Shown here: positions 1 through 8,015 of the stretch, piece after piece
Numbering within the stretch: position 1 is the first letter of the stretch
Layout: each line of letters starts with the position of its first letter
Assembly: GCF_040549045.1 (NCBI RefSeq)
Contig: NZ_JBEWTB010000002.1
Coordinates: 1,147,501 to 1,211,500, forward strand
From: Endozoicomonas sp. NE40
GTDB taxonomy: Bacteria; Pseudomonadota; Gammaproteobacteria; Pseudomonadales; Endozoicomonadaceae
Length of the DNA stretch: 64,000 nucleotides
Direction: 5' to 3'
Program-made: the position numbers and the translations under genes
Notes under the pieces: model-generated
Database searches by the model: none
What the model saw: only the letters and a program-made list of their open reading frames with translations
What the model was told of the DNA's origin: nothing

Positions 1-68
1 GTCCGGAGCGGGTGACGCTGGAAGAGTTCGTGCGAATTGCTGACTTTATCCACGACCGCAACGCTTAA
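1..68 (+). CDS. rsmA: C-terminal end of probable RsmA (16S rRNA dimethyladenosine transferase), partial
   Basis: An open frame enters from the left edge and stops with TAA at 66-68. The last 21 residues read PERVTLEEFVRIADFIHDRNA. This resembles the RsmA/KsgA C-terminus, in which a 'RPE.l.leeFvrlA..l' helix closes the protein, and rsmA lies just upstream of apaG-apaH in many gammaproteobacteria. Only the tail is visible, so the call rests on this short match and on position before apaH. ApaG does not end this way, so the fragment is not apaG. Confidence 0.5.
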   Translation, partial: PERVTLEEFVRIADFIHDRNA

Positions 69-175
69 GCTCTTTGCCAGAGCTATTTAGAACTCTTCAC
101 CTGAACTCTTTCACTTGAACAGGCGCAACAAGCTGAGATAAAACTATAAAAGCAGGCTGGCATAAACATCGCCGA

Positions 176-206
176 TGAGTGTCAGCTGACCTTTGTGTGA
201 CACTCA
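176..206. repeat. Perfect 9-bp inverted repeat abutting the apaH ribosome binding site
   Basis: TGAGTGTCA (176-184) and TGACACTCA (198-206) are exact reverse complements around a 13-nt loop. The 3' arm ends directly before GGAG (207-210), the apaH Shine-Dalgarno, with ATG at 216. There is no T-run, so it is a poor terminator. A translation-modulating hairpin, an RNA-stability element or a protein-binding site are all possible. Confidence 0.5.
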
Positions 207-215
207 GGAGACTCT

Positions 216-1022
216 ATGGCGGTTTATGCCATTGGCGATATTCAGGGCTGCTACGACCCGTTTCGCCGTTTGCTCGACAAAATCAGGTTCCAGCCCGGTC
301 AGGACAAACTATGGATAGCCGGTGATATGGTCAACCGGGGGCCGGATTCGCTCCCTACCCTGCGCTTTATTAAATCCCTTGGCGACGACTGTGTCGCCAT
401 TCTTGGTAATCATGATCTGCACTTACTGGCTGTGGCGTCAGGCGTTCGCCCGGCAAAGAAAAAAGACACGCTGGGTTCAATTCTGAACGCGCCAGACCGT
501 GAAGAACTGATCGAGTGGCTACGCCACCGCCCGGTTCTGCACCACGACAAAGACCGTAACATCACCATGGTGCATGCCGGAATTCCCCCTATCTGGACCA
601 TCAAGCAGGCTCGTTTCTATGCAGGGAAGCTCGAAAGAGCCTTGCAGGCAAACGACTATCAGGAACTCTTGCACTACCTGTTCAGTAACGACAAGCTGAA
701 TGCCTGGGAAGATGCCCTGACCCGACGCGCCCGGCTGAAGATGATCACCGCCTACTTCACCCGTATGCGCTTCTGCGACGAAAACGGCAGACTGGATCTT
801 GAAAACAAAACCGCTTATTCCGGCAAAGGCTTCTACCCATGGTTTCAGTTCCCGGACAGCCTGGTGTACAAAAAAACCATCGTCTTTGGCCACTGGGCAG
901 CCCTGGAGGGAAACAGCGGTCGAAAGCGCATTCATGCCATAGACACAGGTTGTGTCTGGGGCGGAGAAATGACGGCCCTGAATCTGAAGACCTTCAAACG
1001 AACCAGCGTCCCTGCAGAATAA
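216..1022 (+). CDS. apaH: Diadenosine tetraphosphatase (symmetrical), ApaH
   Basis: Hydrolyses Ap4A symmetrically to two ADP and removes Np4 caps from RNA in the cytoplasm. At 268 residues it is close to the usual ApaH length. The metallophosphatase signature is visible in order: GDIQG at residues 7-11, GDMVNRG at 36-42 and GNHD at 64-67, then an HAG motif and an FGHWA near the C-terminus. The start ATG has a good GGAG Shine-Dalgarno. It lies about 150 bp after the probable rsmA end; the usual apaG between the two is missing here. Downstream is pilC, on the same strand after an 89-bp gap. Confidence 0.96.
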   Translation: MAVYAIGDIQGCYDPFRRLLDKIRFQPGQDKLWIAGDMVNRGPDSLPTLRFIKSLGDDCVAILGNHDLHLLAVASGVRPAKKKDTLGSILNAPDREELIEWLRHRPVLHHDKDRNITMVHAGIPPIWTIKQARFYAGKLERALQANDYQELLHYLFSNDKLNAWEDALTRRARLKMITAYFTRMRFCDENGRLDLENKTAYSGKGFYPWFQFPDSLVYKKTIVFGHWAALEGNSGRKRIHAIDTGCVWGGEMTALNLKTFKRTSVPAE

Positions 1023-1111
1023 GTCTGCTTTTTACTATTGCCAGAGGGTATCTGTCCGATACATACGCTAATAATCTTCGGAAAAACAGCCAGAACCGTA
1101 CGGACACACCT

Positions 1112-2332
1112 ATGGCCAAAAAATCAGCCAAATCTTCCACTTTTATCTGGGAAGGTAAGGATAAGAGTGGGCGTAAAACCAAAGGGGAAGTGGAAGGCAC
1201 CAGTATCGCCCTGGTCAAGGCCGAGCTACGCAAGCAAAATATTTCTGTCACCAAAGTCAGAAAGAAAAGCTTCTCGTTTGGCAAAAGTAAGGGGGGCAAA
1301 ATTAAACCCCTTGATATCGCCCTGTTTACCCGACAACTTGCCACCATGATGAAAGCCGGTGTACCGCTGCTCAACGCCTTTGACATCACGACTGATGGTA
1401 TCGAAAAGCCTGCCATGAAAGAGCTGCTTCTCAAGGTAAAAAACGAAGTGGCAGGGGGTACGACTCTGGCTGAAGCCCTTCGGGCGCATCCACAGTATTT
1501 TGATGACCTGTATTGCAACCTGGTGGCTTCCGGTGAACAGTCCGGCGCACTGGAGACTTTGCTGGACAGAATTGCAACTTATAAAGAAAAATCTGAAGCA
1601 CTTAAAGCCAAGATTAAAAAGGCGATGAACTATCCGGTCGCAGTTGTGTGTGTCGCTTTCATCGTTACCGGTATTCTGCTGGTAAAGGTAGTACCACAGT
1701 TTGAAGAAGTCTTTCAGGGATTCGGTGCAGAACTCCCGGCCTTTACTCAGGTGGTCATTCAGATTTCCAACTTTGTTCAGCAATGGTGGCTGGCGGCTAT
1801 TATCGGACTGGCGGCTATTGGTTTTATGATTAAAAAACTGATGCAGCGTTCAAAAGCAGCAAGGGATAAAAAAGACAGACTGGTTCTGAAACTACCTGTT
1901 ATTGGGCCAATACTCGAAAAGTCTGCCGTCGCACGTTTTGCCCGAACCCTTTCTACGACATTTGCCGCCGGTGTTCCATTAGTCGATGCTCTGGACTCCG
2001 TAGCAGGGGCTGCGGGTAATGTTATTTTTGCTGATGCGACCAACCGTATCAAAGAAGATGTTTCTACCGGCCAGCAGCTGCAGTTTGCCATGAAAAGCTC
2101 CGGTATTTTCCCGGCAATGGCTATACAGATGGTATCTATCGGTGAAGAATCAGGCTCTCTGGATGAAATGCTGGATAAAGTCGCCACCTTCTACGAAGAC
2201 GAAGTGGATAACGCCGTTGATGGCCTGACCAGCCTGATGGAACCATTGATTATGTCGGTACTCGGGGTGCTTGTTGGTGGTCTGATTGTTGCCATGTACC
2301 TGCCGATCTTTCAGATGGGTTCTGTCGTATAA
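1112..2332 (+). CDS. pilC: Type IV pilus inner-membrane platform protein PilC
   Basis: Polytopic inner-membrane protein that couples the pilus ATPases to pilin assembly and retraction. The 406-residue product from MAKKSAKS is very like Pseudomonas PilC. It has two T2SSF (GspF) domains, the first ending at the helix YPVAVVCVAFIVTGILLVKV and the second ending in a glycine-rich C-terminal membrane helix. The frame is open well upstream into apaH, but that sequence is an apaH shadow and homology starts at 1112. The Shine-Dalgarno before 1112 is weak. PilC normally sits between pilB and pilD; here neither neighbour is present, so this is an orphan copy or the pil cluster has been split. Confidence 0.93.
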   Translation: MAKKSAKSSTFIWEGKDKSGRKTKGEVEGTSIALVKAELRKQNISVTKVRKKSFSFGKSKGGKIKPLDIALFTRQLATMMKAGVPLLNAFDITTDGIEKPAMKELLLKVKNEVAGGTTLAEALRAHPQYFDDLYCNLVASGEQSGALETLLDRIATYKEKSEALKAKIKKAMNYPVAVVCVAFIVTGILLVKVVPQFEEVFQGFGAELPAFTQVVIQISNFVQQWWLAAIIGLAAIGFMIKKLMQRSKAARDKKDRLVLKLPVIGPILEKSAVARFARTLSTTFAAGVPLVDALDSVAGAAGNVIFADATNRIKEDVSTGQQLQFAMKSSGIFPAMAIQMVSIGEESGSLDEMLDKVATFYEDEVDNAVDGLTSLMEPLIMSVLGVLVGGLIVAMYLPIFQMGSVV

Positions 2333-2353
2333 AAAGAAATTGTTAAAATGTAT

Positions 2354-2387
2354 TAAAACTATCGACACGTGTGCAAAACTATCGACA
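2354..2387. repeat. Two direct copies of AAAACTATCGACAC
   Basis: The 14-mer occurs at 2354-2367 and 2374-2387, 20 bp apart, between pilC and the convergent aldolase gene. There is no coding frame here. The 2333-2489 gap shows no clear hairpin terminator, so the repeats may be a binding site or simply local duplication. Confidence 0.45.
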
Positions 2388-2489
2388 CAAAAGCAGTTTT
2401 CTCTTCAGTAGCCCTTATTTTACAGGGCTATCTGTCAACCGATTAAATACACGTACACCTGAAAAAAACAGACCCGTTTTAATACATTT

Positions 2490-3287
2490 TCAGGGGCTTT
2501 GTTTATCATTTAAACGACTTTCACCGTCTGTTACTGCCGAAGCACGCATAGCAGCTTCCATAAAAAGCCCTACATCGGTTCCGTAGGTGATATATTGATA
2601 GCCTGCCTCAATAGCTCGCTGAACATGGCTTTCATTGATTCCATAAATACCTGCAAACTTTCCTGCAGCGACAGCCTTACGGGCAATTTTCTGCTGTAGC
2701 TGTAAAGACGACTCTGACAACGGATCAATACGCTCACCATTTGATACGTTGACCGCCAGATCAGACGGTCCAACAAAAATGCCATCCATCCCCTCCAGAG
2801 AGAGAAGGTCATCCAGTACGGCAATCGCTTCGTTGGTTTCTACCATAGCAACCGCCAGAGTTTCCTGGTTTGCACGTGCAAAATACGTCTGCATACTCTC
2901 TCCACTGAGATGTATGGCTCCGGCAGGTCCCAGGCTGCGATTGCCCAGAGGTGGATATTTGCAGTATTTAATAAGCTCTCTGGCTTCTGAAACAGTATTA
3001 ATCATAGGTGCGACAATCATATCGGCACCTGCATCCAGCAACCAGCTGGCTTTTGAAAACTCATTCACACAAATGCGTACTGCCGTTTGACCACCACAGC
3101 GTGACACAGACTTTATAATATCCCGGGCTTCTGAGGAGCCTACAGAACCATGCTGAAGATCAATTAATACAGAGGAGTAACCAGCCTTGATAAAAAGCTC
3201 ACCGGTTATCGGGGAGGGCTGGCTAATCCACCCACTGATTTCAACCTCTTTGTTCTTAAGTACCGCAGAAAGCTGCCCCGTTTGCAT
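2490..3287 (-). CDS. HpcH/HpaI family class II aldolase
   Basis: A 265-residue member of the HpcH/HpaI (2-oxo-3-deoxy-acid aldolase / 4-hydroxy-2-oxovalerate aldolase) TIM-barrel family. These metal-dependent enzymes cleave or form 2-keto acids with pyruvate as one partner. Catalytic-site residues are visible: H46 in LIDLQHG, R71 in AVRICVN, metal ligand E150 in AMVETNEA and D176 in GPSDLA, all within one residue of their positions in E. coli HpaI. The PPxGxRxxG loop is also present (PPLGNRSLG). AGAGG lies 8 nt before the ATG. It stands alone, so the substrate cannot be told; RhmA-, GarL- and HpaI-type activities are all possible. Convergent with pilC. Confidence 0.85.
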   Translation of the reverse strand: MQTGQLSAVLKNKEVEISGWISQPSPITGELFIKAGYSSVLIDLQHGSVGSSEARDIIKSVSRCGGQTAVRICVNEFSKASWLLDAGADMIVAPMINTVSEARELIKYCKYPPLGNRSLGPAGAIHLSGESMQTYFARANQETLAVAMVETNEAIAVLDDLLSLEGMDGIFVGPSDLAVNVSNGERIDPLSESSLQLQQKIARKAVAAGKFAGIYGINESHVQRAIEAGYQYITYGTDVGLFMEAAMRASAVTDGESRLNDKQSP

Positions 3288-3629
3288 AAGCTTACCTCTG
3301 TCAGATTATTCCTATGAACCAGTACTGCGCTTTAATGCAACAGGCAGAATAGAAGGTTCAGTTGAAAAAAGCGATACTCAACCGATCAGGACGCTCATCA
3401 GGAACAGTAACAGCTTGTTGCACCAGAAAAGTCTGCGGAAGTTAGCTTGCCATCCTTACAGTAGTTTTATTCCAGCCGCGTCCGAGCCAATCAACACAAT
3501 AAAGCCCACCTATGTATAGAGCAGGCATTAAAGTTACTGCCCTGACAGGTGCTTTATTGTATTTCGGATTCCTTGTGTAAAAACAGAAACTTTGAAATAT
3601 CCCCCTGAAAGCTCTGGAGGTAACTCAAG
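3288..3629. other. Intergenic region with no convincing gene
   Basis: About 340 bp between the divergently placed aldolase and the chitinase-like remnant. Its only clear structure is the imperfect hairpin at 3497-3559. Short open frames overlapping the aldolase start are shadows with no ribosome binding site or recognisable domain. Confidence 0.6.
3497..3559. repeat. Interrupted inverted repeat, CAATAAAGC/GCTTTATTG
   Basis: CAATAAAGC (3497-3505) pairs exactly with GCTTTATTG (3551-3559). The stem continues inward through ACCT/AGGT after a 2-nt bulge, and an inner CAGGCA/TGCCCTG pair adds a second stem. No plus-strand gene ends just upstream, so it may be a relic terminator of a lost gene or a small dispersed element. 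Confidence 0.4.
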
Positions 3630-3987
3630 ATGCTTCAACTAACCGATATGGATAACAGAGGTTCAGAGGGACAATTTCCCCCCAGCAATTTAACACTGAG
3701 CTATCCGGAAACCGGAGTGGCCTGGCTGTCTGGAAATCAAAAGAATGTTGCTGCTAACTTTTTTGGCGCACCTTCATCGGGCGGACCTTATCCTGCCTAC
3801 CCGGTATTCACCATAGACACACAGAAAGTCTGTCAGTGAAAAAGCAGACAAACTGGTCAGGGCAAACAAACTGGGTGGTATGTGGTTCTGGGAACTGACA
3901 GGAGATGCCCTGAAAAGCCCCGGGCACTCACTGTTCTCACAAGCTTGCACAGAGCTGGGTAATAATGGAAAGTGTCTGACTGATTAA
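3630..3987 (+). pseudogene. C-terminal remnant of a GH18-type chitinase, frameshifted
   Basis: The second part, read in frame from about 3826 to the TAA at 3985-3987, gives SVSEKADKLVRANKLGG followed by MWFWELTGD. This is the classic end of glycoside hydrolase family 18 chitinases ('Ka.yv...gLGGvmfWelsgD', the last barrel strand). Just upstream in another frame lies a 69-codon ORF (3630-3839, GGAGGTAA 8 nt before its ATG) ending ...PAYPVFTIDTQK. Joining the two frames near 3822-3828 gives FTIDTQKSVSEKADK, the expected order for GH18. So one gene appears to have lost its catalytic N-terminus and suffered a frameshift. No DxxDxDxE catalytic motif is present, hence no enzyme activity is expected. 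Confidence 0.5.
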
Positions 3988-4454
3988 CGAATGCGAACAT
4001 CTGGTCTGTTTTCATTCTGCAGTTGCTCTGGTTGCTGTAGTTCCTGTAAGTAGTGGAAGCTTGATCCTGACTCATCACTGAACAGGTTGCCCCTGCGGCA
4101 GAGGGCTGCAGGGGTGAAAATTTATCGCTGGGGCTTTGTTTAGCCAAAATCACCGGAAATGTATTGACGGGTTTTTTCGTGGTCAGCCTCTTTGAAAAAA
4201 TGGTGCTTGCAACAGCGCTGACAGAGGCGGTTGCCAGCAGAGGTGGGGGCGAAAAGATGTTACGCCTGCTGCATTACTTGTGCTGGAATCTTAAAAAGGC
4301 TGTATTTCAGAATTGTTACAACCGGCATGGTATGAATTAATGATTATTATTAACGCAATTTGAAGAGCGCTGTAAAAAATATTGTCTACTGTTTGAGGGT
4401 GATCATTACGAGATCAGTTTGTGGAATTCATTATTATTACCCGGGAGAGCCGCT
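3988..4454. other. Non-coding or decayed stretch; one open plus-strand frame of unknown origin
   Basis: About 470 bp follow the chitinase remnant. A plus-strand frame is open from about 4071 to a TAA at 4338-4340 and contains a hydrophobic run (VLTGFFVVSLF) and a basic, aromatic tail. It has no good start or ribosome binding site, so it may be another C-terminal gene relic. The minus-strand frame over 3857-4153 looks like a shadow. No promoter or terminator could be called with confidence. Confidence 0.4.
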
Positions 4455-5597
4455 GTGCAGTTTGACAAACAGGTAAACAAAAAACGCTTTGCTATAACGT
4501 GCTCATTAGTACTCTGTCTTTTATCTTTTAACCTTTCTGCTGTCATTTACAAAATTACCGACCTTTCGAACAACAATGTATCCTTTTACTTCCAAAGTCA
4601 GGCCAGGATGAATAATCTGACTGTCTATCTCGACAAAGAGTTACTACAACTCTCAGGCTTTCAAGCCGAGCAAGTAACCATTGAACCAGGTACTACAGAT
4701 ACTTCACTTATCTACAGGGTTTCAGGCGGATCCAGTTTATCCCAACAGACTGACAGTTCAGCAAGCAGCCAGGAGCTAACCCGAAATCTTTTACCCGCCT
4801 TCCGTATGATCAGCTCCACACTTCGACATCCTGAATTTCGGCAGGCCGTGAATCCCGAACCTGAGCAAAACCATCGAGGGATGCGTATCTTTTACCATGT
4901 AAATGGACCAAATATTAACCTGATATCTGATATGGATGAAGTCAGCAGAACTGCAAATAGTTTACAGACCGATAGAAGAATCAGCGCCTGGTTCCCTCAG
5001 CTTCCTTATTTAAAAGATGAGAGAGAGTACGTCATTCCAGTGACTGTCTACCAGGCTGACACGACCCCAAAATGCTCTTCTGAAGCAACGACCTCAGACT
5101 GTTCATCTGGCCAGCCTTTTCTGCATCAGGGTAATATTCTTGATGCATTCGGGGTACCTGTTGGCAACCAGCCCGAACCTCTGACCCTATCAGAACGGAA
5201 CAACTTATTACCCTCCCCCCAGTTTGACAATATTGACCAACAGGTTGAAAGTCAGTTGCATATCACTACTGGTGCAAGAATGTCACCTGAATATGCAACG
5301 GCAAACAGGGAGGGTCGTTTATCGTATCATGACCCATCCTTATCAAAGGTCATCTTCTTAAGGGTGGATTATGAGGACTGCACCTCAATCTGGTTTCCAC
5401 CTCAACACTTTATTTTTCGCGCTGAATTTGACTCAACAGATGATGAAGATATAACAGTACCGGATATCGTAAATATGAACGCCTTTTATATTTGGGGATA
5501 CTCTGGATACACGGTTTCAAGAGTACACCTGGATTTACCGATATACGGGTGCACAGAGAATATCACCACGAAGAGTAGTAGCCAGCTTCATGTTTGA
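4455..5597 (+). CDS. Unrecognised exported protein
   Basis: I do not recognise this family. The best start is GTG at 4455, with GGGAGA 6 nt upstream (380 residues); an in-frame ATG at 4419 is possible but lacks a ribosome binding site. From the GTG the protein has a clear Sec signal: a basic n-region (KQVNKKR), a hydrophobic core (FAITCSLVLCLLSFNLS) and probable cleavage after LSA. The mature part is acidic and rich in Ser, Thr, Asn and Gln, with paired cysteines (KCSSEATTSDCSS; DCTSIW...GCTEN) that could form disulfides. Secretion beyond the periplasm, for example as a host-directed factor, is conceivable but not shown. The next ORF overlaps its stop by 8 bp. Confidence 0.6.
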   Translation: MQFDKQVNKKRFAITCSLVLCLLSFNLSAVIYKITDLSNNNVSFYFQSQARMNNLTVYLDKELLQLSGFQAEQVTIEPGTTDTSLIYRVSGGSSLSQQTDSSASSQELTRNLLPAFRMISSTLRHPEFRQAVNPEPEQNHRGMRIFYHVNGPNINLISDMDEVSRTANSLQTDRRISAWFPQLPYLKDEREYVIPVTVYQADTTPKCSSEATTSDCSSGQPFLHQGNILDAFGVPVGNQPEPLTLSERNNLLPSPQFDNIDQQVESQLHITTGARMSPEYATANREGRLSYHDPSLSKVIFLRVDYEDCTSIWFPPQHFIFRAEFDSTDDEDITVPDIVNMNAFYIWGYSGYTVSRVHLDLPIYGCTENITTKSSSQLHV

Positions 5598-5955
5598 CTA
5601 CTACTCAATCCGTAGCACCACGATTAACTTGCAGGATCTGCAATCGAAAAGTATCAGAAACTCTGATGACCAAAGCACCAGCTATCGTTTTATCCATTGG
5701 CAACCAATGCAAATTAACACGGTTACGCCAACTCAGCTTGCAGAAGAGGAACGCGCCCGTCGCGAATCGACTACCCCTGTTCAATCGCTGGGAAGGTTTC
5801 GAGCAATGGTACAAAGCGTTGCTCGTGCATGGGGCAATCGCGGAAATCGAAACAATGATGAACAAGAGACTCCCATGCTTGAAATGGAACCGGGTAACAG
5901 GGCAAGACACCATATAGAGGGTAGCCCCTCCTCCTTCAGGGGAAGTCGCAATTAA
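5590..5955 (+). CDS. Small basic protein or frameshifted tail of the preceding exported protein
   Basis: A 121-codon ORF whose ATG lies inside the last codons of the preceding gene, in the +1 frame. It encodes a polar stretch, then a helical Arg-rich segment (EEERARRE; GRFRAMVQSVARAWGNRGNRNND). No Shine-Dalgarno precedes it, so it could be translated by termination-reinitiation at the overlap. Alternatively it is the original C-terminus of the upstream protein displaced by a frameshift. A third frame here (5594-5917) is also open but looks less protein-like. No domain recognised. Confidence 0.4.
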   Translation: MFDYYSIRSTTINLQDLQSKSIRNSDDQSTSYRFIHWQPMQINTVTPTQLAEEERARRESTTPVQSLGRFRAMVQSVARAWGNRGNRNNDEQETPMLEMEPGNRARHHIEGSPSSFRGSRN

Positions 5956-6002
5956 TTACTTAATCATTCAGAAATAAGTGTACTAGTCCCCAATCAGAAG
6001 GT

Positions 6003-6038
6003 AGTGCAGTGTATTATGGAAGACATTATCACTGCACT
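6003..6038. terminator. Hairpin between convergent genes
   Basis: AGTGCAGTG (6003-6011) and CACTGCACT (6030-6038) are exact reverse complements around an 18-nt loop that can pair further (ATTATG/CATTAT). The hairpin lies between the plus-strand small ORF and the end of the minus-strand permease. T-tracts are weak on both sides, so termination efficiency is uncertain. Confidence 0.5.
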
Positions 6039-6073
6039 GCTTTCAGAACGAACCTGATATTTCTGGATTTGCG

Positions 6074-7399
6074 CTATTGGCTCTCAGAAACAGCATTCAG
6101 CGTTTCTTTTACCGGCTTGCTTTCTGGCAAAACCAGGTTGGCAATAACTGTCACAATCGCCCCCAGAGCGACACCATTGCCACACACCATTCTCACCAGG
6201 TCCGGCAGTTCATTAACGATTTCAGGCCGGTACGTCACAGTCAGACCGGCAGCAATACCCAGGGCAAGCACCATGGTATTACGGCGGGAGAATTCAATTT
6301 TTTTCAGGATGCCAATGCCTCCGGCGAGAATCATACCGAACATTATCAGGCCAGCACCGCCGATAACCGGCTCAGGTACACTGACAATCAGGGCGCCAAA
6401 CTTTGGCAGGAGTCCGGCAGCAACCAGAATGCCTCCGGAAAACGCCACCACATAACGGCTGGCCACACCAGTAATACCCACAACACCAATATTCTGACTG
6501 AATGAAGTGGTTGCCATGGAATTGAACACGCCTGCCAGCGCACTGTTTAAACCTTCACAGCGAATACCGGCACTTAAACGTTTACTGTCCAGCTCGGTGT
6601 CACAATAGTTAGACAGGGCAAGGTAGTCGCCTACAGACTCGACCATGGATACGGTGTACACAACACACATGGCAACAATGGCACCTGTGTGAAACTCAAT
6701 ACCGAAATGAAGCGGGTTGGGAATAGCCACCACAGCGGCCTCAGTCACGGGGCTCAGATCCAGCAACCCGAGGGCAAACCAGAGAAGGTAGCCAAAAATC
6801 AGGCCAATCAGGATGGAGGCTGAAGAGATAAACCCTGAAAACCACTGGTTAAAAAAGATAACCAGTAAAAACACCACGCCACCAACACCCAGATACATCA
6901 GGCTGCCGTAGTCTTCAGCGCCCTTCCCGCCTGCCAGCCAGTCCACCGCCACAGGAAAGATCGTCATACCGATCAGGCAGACAACCGTTCCGGTCACCAC
7001 TGGCGGGAAAAACTTTCGTATGCGATGAATATAGAAGCTCAGGAAGACCTCAAATAATCCTCCGACAATCGTGGCACCTACCACCGCCGCGAAACCGTAT
7101 TGAAACCCAATAGTGATCGACACCCCTACAAAAGCAAAACTGGTACCCTGAATAACAGGGAGCTTTGCCCCCAGCTTAAGCGGGGTAAAACCCAGTCCCT
7201 GAATCATACTGCCAATACCGGACATCAGCATGGAAGCATTCACCAGAATCACCGTTTCCTGTATAGAAAACCCCAGAACCGAGGCCACCACCAGCGGTGC
7301 GCCAATGATCCCCGGCAGTGCAGACAGAAGATGCTGAAAACCCAGAATAAGGCTTTTTACAAGAGGCGGGCGATCATCAAGCTTATAATACAGTTCCAT
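6074..7399 (-). CDS. NCS2-family xanthine/uracil/urate-type permease
   Basis: A 441-residue inner-membrane proton symporter of the nucleobase-cation-symport-2 family, probably importing xanthine or urate for the catabolic locus that follows. It shows the NCS2 features: the early QHLLSALPG helix, a TM8 acidic segment MVESVGDYLALS carrying the essential Glu, and the signature QNIGVVGITGVASRYV. Its length fits XanQ/XanP/UacT (about 460). CGGAGG lies 6 nt before the ATG. It is transcribed away from ygeW across a 616-bp regulatory gap. Sequence alone does not separate xanthine from urate specificity. Confidence 0.9.
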   Translation of the reverse strand: MELYYKLDDRPPLVKSLILGFQHLLSALPGIIGAPLVVASVLGFSIQETVILVNASMLMSGIGSMIQGLGFTPLKLGAKLPVIQGTSFAFVGVSITIGFQYGFAAVVGATIVGGLFEVFLSFYIHRIRKFFPPVVTGTVVCLIGMTIFPVAVDWLAGGKGAEDYGSLMYLGVGGVVFLLVIFFNQWFSGFISSASILIGLIFGYLLWFALGLLDLSPVTEAAVVAIPNPLHFGIEFHTGAIVAMCVVYTVSMVESVGDYLALSNYCDTELDSKRLSAGIRCEGLNSALAGVFNSMATTSFSQNIGVVGITGVASRYVVAFSGGILVAAGLLPKFGALIVSVPEPVIGGAGLIMFGMILAGGIGILKKIEFSRRNTMVLALGIAAGLTVTYRPEIVNELPDLVRMVCGNGVALGAIVTVIANLVLPESKPVKETLNAVSESQ

Positions 7400-7694
7400 A
7401 CGACCTCCGTATTGCCAAAGCCAGCAATCAATGCAGCCAGACTCAATGAAAGCATTGATGGAATAGCTTAAGCAACCGTTGCTTTTTAATAGTACCCGTT
7501 AATTGATGAATGCAGATTCCTCAACTTATTATTCAGGTACCTGTTTTATTAAGACGATCTCACCGAACACGATAATCAATGACATTGGCTTTTTTTTTGA
7601 TGCAGGTCATAAATAGCAAAACAATATCGAACAAACTCAATGATAAAATACTCATCACTTTATTTTTTCATTTTGATTCTCACACTATTTTTTT

Positions 7695-7706
7695 TATCAA
7701 TCTGAT
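7695..7706. promoter_or_regulatory. Candidate enhancer half-palindrome (ATCA-N3-TGAT)
   Basis: TATCAATCTGAT lies about 140 bp upstream of the -24/-12 element before ygeW. The exact reverse complement, ATCAGATTGATA, occurs at 24170-24181 upstream of the ygfK sigma54 candidate. Its dyad shape and distance fit an upstream activator site for the sigma54 regulator at 17393-19186. This is an inference from two copies only. Confidence 0.35.
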
Positions 7707-7847
7707 CGAACAACGTTTAATAATTAATAATTCAGTGACATTTTTTCACTCTGACAAAAAACACTACCAACAAATGAACAATATAACTTATTGTTTTTAT
7801 TGATATTATTAAAGATAAAATCAAAAACGGATAACAAAATAACAAAC

Positions 7848-7863
7848 TGGCACACATCTTGTT
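7848..7863 (+). promoter_or_regulatory. Sigma54 (-24/-12) promoter for ygeW operon
   Basis: TGGCACACATCTTGTT has the invariant GG and the TTG element at the correct spacing; the -24 TGGCAC is perfect and only the final C of TTGC is changed. It sits 153 bp before the ygeW ATG and points along the operon. The locus encodes a sigma54-dependent activator, which supports the call. Confidence 0.6.
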
Positions 7864-8015
7864 AATTACAACAACAGAGTAACACTGAGTCTTGCCGGCT
7901 CTTATTTACCAGAAATCAAACAGCCGATCACTGAATCTCCTATCAATCAGCAAGCTGTTTTTTACACAAAGAAAAGAACGATTCAATGTTCTAATTAACA
8001 TCAAAGGACCATTCC

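Larger units (their letters stand above)
7400..8015. promoter_or_regulatory. AT-rich divergent regulatory region between permease and ygeW
   Basis: A 616-bp, very AT-rich spacer between divergent purine genes. It holds a sigma54-type promoter (7848-7863) directed at ygeW, a 12-bp motif shared with the ygfK upstream region (7695-7706), and a perfect 6-bp inverted repeat TCAATG/CATTGA (7443-7458) close to the permease start. A 74-codon frame at 7579-7803 is a low-complexity by-product of the AT content. The promoter of the permease itself was not identified. Confidence 0.6.

Noticed and set aside
839..1111. Upstream extension of the pilC frame into apaH
   Set aside because: It is apaH read in another frame; PilC homology begins at MAKKSAKS (1112) and apaH coding is strong.
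3857..4153. 98-codon minus-strand ORF
   Set aside because: Antisense to the chitinase-like frame at its distal end; no domain or start signal.
5594..5917. 107-codon ORF overlapping the 5590 ORF
   Set aside because: Composition is less protein-like than the 5590 frame and there is no ribosome binding site.
7579..7803. 74-codon ORF in the permease-ygeW gap
   Set aside because: Low-complexity, Phe/Ile/Asn-rich product of AT-rich regulatory DNA with no ribosome binding site.
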